From UBA10103 sp964604085 (GTDB lineage: Bacteria > Patescibacteriota > Minisyncoccia > Phycocordibacterales > UBA2100), in the NCBI GenBank assembly GCA_964604085.1, contig CAZRXN010000041.1, positions 1-5,023 on the forward strand: a DNA stretch of 5,023 nucleotides, in the 5' to 3' direction. Below the pieces are notes generated by a model. That model did no database searches. It worked only from the letters and a program-made list of their open reading frames with translations, and had not been told where the DNA came from. The stretch's first letter is position 1. The number at the start of each line of letters is the position of its first letter. Position numbers and translations under genes: made by a program. Shown piece after piece: positions 1 to 5,023 of the stretch.

Positions 1-65
1 ACCGCGTCGAGGGTGACTTCCTCGAACGGGACGCCCATGATTTCTTGCAGCTCTTCCTGTTTCAT
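1..65 (-). CDS. Unidentified tail-module protein (5' end only)
   Basis: Only the first 21 complete codons plus two bases are present. The protein begins MKQEELQEIMGVPFEE and continues with VTLDA. It starts 10 nt after the upstream stop with a well-spaced AAGGAG, so it is very probably the next gene of the same operon. The visible part is acidic and looks like the start of an amphipathic helix; there is no signal peptide. Too little is seen to assign a family. By position it would be another tail-tip, fibre or small accessory protein, but that is only positional inference. Confidence 0.65.
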   Translation of the reverse strand, partial: MKQEELQEIMGVPFEEVTLDA

Positions 66-71
66 TCGATT

Positions 72-77
72 CTCCTT
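72..77 (-). promoter_or_regulatory. Strong ribosome binding site for the downstream gene
   Basis: On the minus strand AAGGAG lies 6 nt before ATG at 65-63. It overlaps the TAA stop (78-76) of the hub-LamG gene, so the ribosome ends that gene on the start signal of the next. This is the main evidence that the short reading frame running off the window is real. Confidence 0.75.
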
Positions 78-1914
78 AGTCCGCGATGAAGACCATTGAG
101 GCCCCCTCGGGTCCGTTGGCCGGGGTGCCGTGGTAGTCGTTGCCTGAGCGGTCGCGGATCGAATCCGCACCGCTCGCAGAATTGCCGTCAGCAAACTCAT
201 CCAAAGGCCAGATCACTCCCGCGTTTGACAGATACGGCAGGGCGCTCATCTTGACGTTGTGCAAGTTCAGGCACGTCGTTTCGGGCAGTGCGATGTTCCA
301 CAGCACAACGCCGCCAATGATGCCGTCGAAGTAGTTGCCCGCGTTCGACCGCGCCACGCGGAACGGAGACGACGCCTCGGAATCGAACGTGCCCGATCCT
401 GCGTTCTGGCCGCCGCCCGTGGTCAACTCATTGCCGTTGACCCAGAACCGCACGCCTCCCGTCCCCGAGCTGCGCGCCACGATGCGGTAGACTTGGCCGG
501 CCACCCACGTGAAGCTCCGGGAGTACGAGTAATTCGTCGATGTCTTCGTACGTACAAGCTGGATGATGTTCGCGCTTGTGATCGACAGCCGCCAGCCCTT
601 ATTCGAGCCGTCGTCCTTCGCGCAGATGATGTGCGTCCCGCTGATCGACTCAGGCGAAATCGTGGCCGCGATGGTGAAATCGGAGAAATCGTCGATGTTG
701 GCGATGGATGTGCCGGTGTTGACCGCCTGACTCGAGGAGCCCTCGAAGTCGATCCCCGGGATGTCGATGGCTACGTTCGTCCCGCTCTTGAACGCCGCAT
801 CAAGCCGCCTGAGCAGATCCGTGACCGTGGGCCGGAAGTCGCCAGCCTCGACCGAAAACTCGCTGATGCCCGCCTTGCGCTGTGAGATCCGAACCTCGCG
901 CGTCACGAAGTCCTGAGCGGAAATCCCCAGACGAGCGCAGGTGACGCTGATTTTCTGGTTGACCGTCAGGAATCGGCCGTCTTCATCGTCGAACTGGAAG
1001 CGGATCGTCTGCCGCGATTCCTTGCCCGCCGCCACCAGTTGAGTGGCGAGCGTCTGGGCGTAGGACGACGCGATAACGGACTTGATCTCGATTTTCCTCT
1101 TGTACGTGCCAATGGCTGAAATGCTCGTGGCGTCCGATGCGGTCGCCGAGGCTTTCCGCCCGTCGTTGTCGATAGGTCCGACAAGGTAGACCGAGTTTAG
1201 CGGGAAGTCGTGCCGGGACTGGACGCCCAGCTTCTCGACATCGAAGGTTGAGGAGTCGTCCGGCGAATCAGTGTCGATCCCCCAATCCGCTGCCGTGGCC
1301 GCCGCTTCGGTGTGGTAGTAGAGCGTCGCATCGTCTACCCACCAGACGCCGCCCGAAATCCGGGCCATCTCATCGAGCACGTCGCGCAGCGTCGCCCCGT
1401 CGAAAGCGACTGTAAGCCCCGTCTCGATCTCCGCAACCGTGCTGGACGTTGCCGTGATCTCGGTCAGCCCGATTTCGGAAATGGCGTCTAGAATGATCTC
1501 CCTATCTGACTTGCCGCGATACGACTTCGTGAGGTACCCCGGAGCATTGTCGAGCCGCCAGTTCATGTCCCGGCAGTCGAGTTTGAGGATGCGGCTTTTC
1601 GTGCTCGCCTTGCCCCTGGGGTCGATGTCGATCCCGACCACGTAGCCGCGAAACAGGACCGTGGTCTCGTAATCGGTCGGCGTCCCTCCGCCCGGCAGCC
1701 AGCCCCCCGGCAGCATCGCCCCCGGCAGGCCGGAATCCTCGACGATATCGACAGGCGACTCGACGATGACGCTATCGAGCAGACTGACCGAGATCGAGCC
1801 GTCAGGATCGTCGAGCGTCAGGCTTGCGGACGAAACCGGGCGCCGCAGGATTAGACTTGACCCGGCGATCAGCGGCGCACGGCTGGTACCGCCGATTCTC
1901 GCCGTCAGGATCAC
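76..1914 (-). CDS. Probable tail hub/tail-tip protein with C-terminal LamG-like domain
   Basis: This 612-residue protein likely sits at the distal end of the tail. Residues 1-~375 resemble phage hub-type tail proteins (the broad gp27-like/siphophage Gp37-like group). There is a beta-rich start with ASLTLDDPDGS and VLFRGYVVGIDIDP, then LDCRDMNWRLD, a 'DREIILDAISEIG' helix, 'FDGATLRDVLDEMARISGG', 'WWVDDATLYYHTEA', and near 303-358 the strand set IRFQFDDEDGRF and TREVRISQRKAGISEFSVEAG. Residues ~383-612 look like a LamG/concanavalin fold: IDFEGSSSQAVNTG, DFTIAATISP, GWRLSIT, WVAGQVYRIVARS, VRFWVNGNEL, FDGIIGGVVLWNIALPE, and last WPLDEF with DRSGNDYHGT. Such domains often bind glycans, so receptor contact or virion decoration is inferred. 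Residues 63-77 are three LPGxx repeats. The GTG start has a good ribosome site and a 4-nt overlap with the tape-measure stop; the TAA stop overlaps the next gene's ribosome site. The hub assignment rests on motif resemblance and position, and is less sure than the LamG call. Confidence 0.72.
   Translation of the reverse strand: MILTARIGGTSRAPLIAGSSLILRRPVSSASLTLDDPDGSISVSLLDSVIVESPVDIVEDSGLPGAMLPGGWLPGGGTPTDYETTVLFRGYVVGIDIDPRGKASTKSRILKLDCRDMNWRLDNAPGYLTKSYRGKSDREIILDAISEIGLTEITATSSTVAEIETGLTVAFDGATLRDVLDEMARISGGVWWVDDATLYYHTEAAATAADWGIDTDSPDDSSTFDVEKLGVQSRHDFPLNSVYLVGPIDNDGRKASATASDATSISAIGTYKRKIEIKSVIASSYAQTLATQLVAAGKESRQTIRFQFDDEDGRFLTVNQKISVTCARLGISAQDFVTREVRISQRKAGISEFSVEAGDFRPTVTDLLRRLDAAFKSGTNVAIDIPGIDFEGSSSQAVNTGTSIANIDDFSDFTIAATISPESISGTHIICAKDDGSNKGWRLSITSANIIQLVRTKTSTNYSYSRSFTWVAGQVYRIVARSSGTGGVRFWVNGNELTTGGGQNAGSGTFDSEASSPFRVARSNAGNYFDGIIGGVVLWNIALPETTCLNLHNVKMSALPYLSNAGVIWPLDEFADGNSASGADSIRDRSGNDYHGTPANGPEGASMVFIAD
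1684..1728 (-). repeat. Three tandem 15-nt units encoding LPGAM-LPGGW-LPGGG
   Basis: On the plus strand CCCGGCAG recurs at 1691, 1706 and 1721, exactly 15 nt apart. In the coding strand each unit gives one LPGxx pentapeptide (residues 63-77 of the hub-LamG protein). The units share the first three codons and differ in the last two. The repeat lies between two predicted beta strands (DSVIVESPVDIV and YETTVLFRGYV), so it probably extends a surface loop. The pentapeptide resembles the elastin-type [V/L]PGxG turn motif. Confidence 0.75.
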
Positions 1915-4859
1915 GCGGTGCTCCTCAGCTCCTCTTGGCCCGCGCCAACAGCACGAGCGATTTCCTGACCGTCGATCTCGATAACCACGTCGCGGCCTAC
2001 AAAGTCCTGAATCAGCGTTACGAGCCGCGTGATTTCATCGCGGATCGTCAGAAGCATTCCGTTCGCGTCGTTCTGCTTGACGACGCTCGCAGCGGTCGAT
2101 TCCTTGATGCCGTCGAGGTTGAGCTTCATCGGCGTGATGCCGGTGTCGCCCAGCAGCTTGTCTCGGATCTGCTGCACGGCGAACGTGCCCGCCCCGAACT
2201 CCAGGGCCTCCACCACGCGGAACATCTGCCCCAGAATGCCGCCGTCCGCGCGCTCGCCGACGTACATCATCGTGTAGCGGGTGTTGTGCTCGATGGCGTT
2301 GAGCGAAGTCTCCATCTTCGCCATCTGAAAGTTGCCGATGACCGACGAAATAGCCGTGGCAATGCCGGTGATCATGTTCACCATGCCCATAGCTCCGCCA
2401 GCCGCAGACGCACCGCCACCTCCCCCGCCCCCTCCGCCAGTGGGAATGGAGCCTCCGCCACCAGCCGCCGCGCCCGCAGTATTGCCCGCCCCGCCGCTGA
2501 TGCCGCCGAATGCCGCCTCCATCGCCGATTGCACGCCGCCCGTTCCGGTCAGCTTGCCGATCACGCCATCGAGAGCACCCATGAGCGCGTTAATGCCCTT
2601 GTCGATGAGGTCCGCGATTGCATCCTTAGCGGGTTGAGCGAGCGAAGAGCGGAACGTATCCGCCATGCTAGACAGCGTGCTCTTGACGTTATCGAGCGAG
2701 AACTTCCCGCTAAATAGCGCGTCTGAGGCTTGCTGTCCCAGGTCTTGCAGCGTCGCCCTCACATCCATGGAAAGCTGGCTGAAGACGTTTACGGAGTTGG
2801 TTTTGTATCCTTCCTGCTGCGCTAGTAGGCGATCCAGCGTCTTCTGGTCTTCTTCTGCAAGCGCCTGTCCGTTGGCTTCCGCCGCAGCCTTGCGCGCCTC
2901 AAGCGCCTTGATCCAAACTTCATTGACTTGCTGTGGCGTCGCCTGGCCGGAATCGCGGATGATCTCGAAATTGCGCTGGTAGGCTTCAGCCGTGGCCGTC
3001 ATGTCGCCAGCCATGGCGATGCCCATCTCCTCGAACGCCCGTGCGATGTCCGAGGCGCGCATTCCGGCGAGCGTGCTGAGGCCGTCCCAGTGGTTCGCGG
3101 CGGTGTTGGCGAACGTCTGGATTGTTGCGGTTGTCGCGATGGTCTCCGCTGAGAGATCGGCTACCGCCAATTCGGCTACGCCAGCCTCTTTCGCCAAGTC
3201 TTCAGCCAGCGCCTTGGACGCTTCCTTGAGGCGCTTTTCAAGCTCCCTGTTCGTCTTCTCCAGTTCTCGAAGCGACTTGTCGAGGTTGAAGACTTCGATC
3301 TTGGCTTCTTTGACTTCCTTCTTCTTTTGCGCGACGGCGATAGAGAACTTCTTGACCTGAGGCTCGGACGACCCCGCCGCCTTACCTACGGTGGCAACTT
3401 CGGTCGCCAGCGCTTTTGCGCCGTCCGCCGCCGCCTTCGAGTCCTCGGCCGTCGATCCGAGCGCTTCCTTGCCCTTGCCCAGGAAGAAGTTGAACAGCTC
3501 GACGGCCTTGTCCTTCAGCCAGCCGAGCCCCTGAGTCATCAAGTCGATGTGGTAAATGACGGTGCTCTTGATGATGTCCGCGACGAACGAGAAGGCAGTC
3601 GAGAAGGCCCCGCCGATGAAGCCGCCAACCGTTTGCAGGACCTCGAACAGCGTGCTCAGTACGGCGCTGCCGTTGATGGTCTCGGAGATCCACGCCGAGA
3701 AGCCCGCCGCGAGCAAATCGAGGTTTTCCCACACCGCAGACACGGCGCCCGACACGTTGTCGAAGACATCGCCGATGGCCGCGAGGATTGGATCGAGAAC
3801 GCCAAACTGGTCCAGCAGGAACGTGACGCCAGCCGCGAGGGCCGCGCCCGCCGCAACCGCAATTCCGATGGGTCCGGTTGCAACCGCCGCAATCGCTGTT
3901 CCGGCCGCCGTGACCGTGGGGCCAACTGACGCCCAGGCCATGACGAGCCCGCCGACCGTGGCGAGCACCGGACCGACAGCGGCCAGCAAACCGCCGAAGA
4001 CGGCAATCGCGGCCTGGATCGGCTCAGGGAAGCCTGCGAAGGCGTCAACCGCGCCCGAGAACGCATCGGCCATACCAGCGGCAAGCGATACGGCTTGCTG
4101 CGCGAACGGCAGGAGTACCTGGCCCAGGCGCGTCAACGACTGTGAGAACGTGTCTTGGATGTTTGAGATTTGCCCCAGGAGCGTGGTACTCTGCTCCGCC
4201 ATCAGGCCGCCGAACTTCTCCGTCATGCCGCTGACGAGAGAGCCGATGGCGGCCTCGGCGCCGACTTTCCCCTGTTGGACGGCCTTCATCGTCTCAGCAA
4301 CGCTGAGACCGACTCCCTTGGCGAGCATGTCCCATGCGGGGATGCCGGCCTCGGCAAGTTGCAGCATTTCTTCCGCAGACGCCTTGCCCTTGGCCTTCAT
4401 CTGGCCTAGGGCAGTCGTCACGCGGTCCACCATCGCGCCGTTGCCGCCGAGGGCAGCGACAGAATCGCCGATAGCTGTGAGGGTTGGGATTACATCGGTC
4501 GCCGTAAAGCCGAAGGCCAGCATCCGCTTGGATGCGTCTACGAGCTGGTTGAACTCGAAGGGCGTAGACTTGGCGAAGTTCTCCAGGTCTTTGAGCATCG
4601 CCGCAGCGGCTTGGCCGGAGCCCAGCAGCGTCTCGAAGGACTTGACGGTCTGCTGCATCTGCCCGGCAGCTTGGACCGCCGCCGTGCCGATGCCGAGGAT
4701 GGGCGCCGTGAGCGATGCCGTCAGGCCAGCGCCGATGGTGGCGAGACCCGCAGCGTGATCCTTCAGCCCGCCGATGGAAGTCTTCGCCGACTCCAGGCCA
4801 GAATTGAGCCCGGTCGTGTCGGCGCCGATCTTCAGGATCAGCTCTTTGTAGGAGGCCAT
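1911..4859 (-). CDS. Phage tail tape measure protein
   Basis: This 982-residue protein should run along the lumen of the growing tail tube, set its length and be released at infection. Residues 1-66 (MASYKELILKIGADTTGL onward) form a typical tape-measure start with a hydrophobic Gly/Ala stretch at 37-66. Residues ~68-265 match the conserved N-terminal tape-measure domain, with recognisable motifs FETLLGS, FAKSTPFEF, MLAFGF, ALGQMKAKGKASAEEMLQLA and EAGIPAWDMLAKG. Residues ~281-349 are a long hydrophobic Ala/Gly/Val block, probably membrane-active. Residues ~398-432 are again hydrophobic. Residues ~505-556 (KKKEVKEAK to KRLKEASKALAE) are a charged coiled coil. Residues ~570-770 look helical. 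Residues 786-822 are Gly-rich with nine consecutive glycines, followed by a hydrophobic segment at 823-843 and a C-terminal domain containing VVIEIDGQEIARAVG. No zinc-peptidase or lysozyme motif was seen. The ATG is supported by the family-like N-terminus and the overlap with the preceding stop. The end overlaps the next gene by four bases. Confidence 0.95.
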   Translation of the reverse strand: MASYKELILKIGADTTGLNSGLESAKTSIGGLKDHAAGLATIGAGLTASLTAPILGIGTAAVQAAGQMQQTVKSFETLLGSGQAAAAMLKDLENFAKSTPFEFNQLVDASKRMLAFGFTATDVIPTLTAIGDSVAALGGNGAMVDRVTTALGQMKAKGKASAEEMLQLAEAGIPAWDMLAKGVGLSVAETMKAVQQGKVGAEAAIGSLVSGMTEKFGGLMAEQSTTLLGQISNIQDTFSQSLTRLGQVLLPFAQQAVSLAAGMADAFSGAVDAFAGFPEPIQAAIAVFGGLLAAVGPVLATVGGLVMAWASVGPTVTAAGTAIAAVATGPIGIAVAAGAALAAGVTFLLDQFGVLDPILAAIGDVFDNVSGAVSAVWENLDLLAAGFSAWISETINGSAVLSTLFEVLQTVGGFIGGAFSTAFSFVADIIKSTVIYHIDLMTQGLGWLKDKAVELFNFFLGKGKEALGSTAEDSKAAADGAKALATEVATVGKAAGSSEPQVKKFSIAVAQKKKEVKEAKIEVFNLDKSLRELEKTNRELEKRLKEASKALAEDLAKEAGVAELAVADLSAETIATTATIQTFANTAANHWDGLSTLAGMRASDIARAFEEMGIAMAGDMTATAEAYQRNFEIIRDSGQATPQQVNEVWIKALEARKAAAEANGQALAEEDQKTLDRLLAQQEGYKTNSVNVFSQLSMDVRATLQDLGQQASDALFSGKFSLDNVKSTLSSMADTFRSSLAQPAKDAIADLIDKGINALMGALDGVIGKLTGTGGVQSAMEAAFGGISGGAGNTAGAAAGGGGSIPTGGGGGGGGGASAAGGAMGMVNMITGIATAISSVIGNFQMAKMETSLNAIEHNTRYTMMYVGERADGGILGQMFRVVEALEFGAGTFAVQQIRDKLLGDTGITPMKLNLDGIKESTAASVVKQNDANGMLLTIRDEITRLVTLIQDFVGRDVVIEIDGQEIARAVGAGQEELRSTA
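1921..1926 (-). promoter_or_regulatory. Ribosome binding site that sets the GTG start of the hub-LamG gene
   Basis: On the minus strand GAGGAG lies inside the last codons of the tape-measure gene, 6 nt before GTG at 1914-1912. The spacing and match are good and support the GTG start over any later in-frame start. The GTG shares bases with the tape-measure TGA (GTGA), pointing to coupled translation. Confidence 0.75.
2394..2504 (-). repeat. Gly-rich low-complexity segment in the tape measure, with a nine-glycine run
   Basis: It encodes residues 786-822 of the tape measure, including nine consecutive glycines (bases 2412-2438). The glycine run uses GGC, GGA, GGG and GGT codons rather than one repeated triplet. 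This looks like a flexible linker kept at the protein level rather than a freshly expanded microsatellite. It separates the helical body from a hydrophobic segment and the C-terminal domain. Confidence 0.8.
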
Positions 4860-5023
4860 CAGCGTCTCTTGGGGCGAGCCTGTTCAGCGCGCCTGACCGC
4901 CTGGGCGCGCTCTTGCTGTTGCGCTTCCAGCCGGAAATACCCGAGGAGCAGTTCGTACTCGTCCACGGGGAGCGAGAGGATTTCGCCGGGGGTTTTGTTG
5001 AGGCGGACGGCGACGGAGACGAC
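4859..5023 (-). CDS. Small phage tail protein, probable tail assembly chaperone-type (3' part only)
   Basis: The frame is open from the window edge to a TGA at 4861-4859 and gives 54 residues plus stop; the true start lies outside. Visible sequence includes LNKTPGEILSLPVDEYELLL and then GYFRLEA, followed by a polar, strongly basic tail ending EQARPKRR. The pattern 'K-T-P-x-E-I-x-x-L-P-x-x-E-Y-x-x-x-x-x-Y-F' resembles the short proteins encoded just before tape-measure genes in many siphophages, which act with the tail assembly chaperone (the lambda gpG/gpGT role) in holding the tape measure before tube polymerisation. Its stop overlaps the tape-measure start by one base (TGATG), which suggests translational coupling. 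The other two minus-strand frames here give low-complexity Ser/Pro- or Arg/Pro-rich peptides, so this frame is preferred. The function is inferred mainly from position and a loose motif; a generic hypothetical tail protein is the alternative. Confidence 0.6.
   Translation of the reverse strand, partial: VVSVAVRLNKTPGEILSLPVDEYELLLGYFRLEAQQQERAQAVRRAEQARPKRR
4865..4870 (-). promoter_or_regulatory. Weak ribosome binding site of the tape-measure gene
   Basis: Read on the minus strand, AAGAGA lies 5 nt before the ATG at 4859. It matches the Shine-Dalgarno consensus only partly. The weak site combined with the TGATG stop/start overlap suggests that initiation depends largely on ribosomes finishing the upstream gene. 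Confidence 0.4.

Noticed and set aside
66..75. The only intergenic gap in the window, checked for a terminator or promoter.
   Set aside because: It is only 10 nt and holds most of the ribosome binding site of the next gene; there is no room for a promoter or hairpin terminator.
259..885. A 208-codon plus-strand open frame opposite the LamG region.
   Set aside because: It is Arg/Asp/Ala-rich with no motif and lies fully antisense to clear LamG-type coding sequence.
1824..2717. A 297-codon open frame on the plus strand across the tape-measure/hub junction.
   Set aside because: It is Arg/His/Ala-rich with no family signal and crosses two well-supported minus-strand genes, so it is a shadow of GC-rich coding sequence.
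4291..4309. A perfect 8-bp inverted repeat with a 3-nt loop (GTCTCAGC-AAC-GCTGAGAC).
   Set aside because: It is inside the conserved tape-measure coding region (residues GLSVAET), has no T-run, and a stem this long is expected by chance about once in a few kilobases. It is not a terminator.
3556..4758. A 400-codon open frame on the plus strand, antisense to the tape measure.
   Set aside because: The product is low-complexity Ala/Pro/Ser/Thr-rich, as expected from the complement of Ala/Gly-rich GC-rich codons. It shows no recognisable motif, and the minus-strand tape-measure frame here carries the family's conserved domain.
4988..4999. An A-run/C-run tract that might be a frameshift slippery site.
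   Set aside because: It does not match the X-XXY-YYZ rule in either usable frame, and the alternative frame gives a low-complexity peptide. It is not called as a feature.

Overview
The window is a piece of a tailed-bacteriophage or prophage tail module. All four genes lie on the minus strand, so they are transcribed from high to low coordinates. The base composition is GC-rich by eye (not counted). The genes are packed almost without spacing: a 1-nt overlap (TGATG), a 4-nt overlap (GTGA) and a 10-nt gap. This is the usual layout of a late structural operon. The host cannot be named from these genes; a high-GC bacterium is the most that composition allows. No integrase, repressor, tRNA or host gene is visible, so free phage and prophage cannot be told apart.

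In order of transcription: (1) 5023-4859 is the 3' end of a small protein with a basic C-terminus. Its position directly before the tape-measure gene suggests a tail-assembly-chaperone-type protein. (2) 4859-1911 is a complete 982-residue tape-measure protein. It has a well-conserved N-terminal tape-measure domain, a long hydrophobic centre, a coiled coil, a Gly-rich hinge and a short C-terminal domain. (3) 1914-76 is a complete 612-residue protein that starts with GTG. Its N-terminal ~375 residues look like a tail hub/tail-tip protein, and its C-terminal ~225 residues look like a LamG/concanavalin-type sugar-binding fold. (4) 65-1 is the first 21 complete codons of another gene with a strong ribosome binding site.

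Together these fit tail construction. The chaperone keeps the tape measure soluble, the tape measure sets tail-tube length and probably inserts into the host envelope, and the hub protein closes the tail end and may carry a receptor-contacting domain. The window shows no promoter, terminator, RNA gene, CRISPR array or mobile element, and no intergenic stretch longer than 10 bases.

I see no wholly new system. The points most worth a second look are the hub-LamG fusion, the unusual order of LamG motifs within it, a three-copy 15-nt repeat coding an elastin-like LPGxx loop, and the lack of a separate distal-tail gene between the tape measure and the hub.
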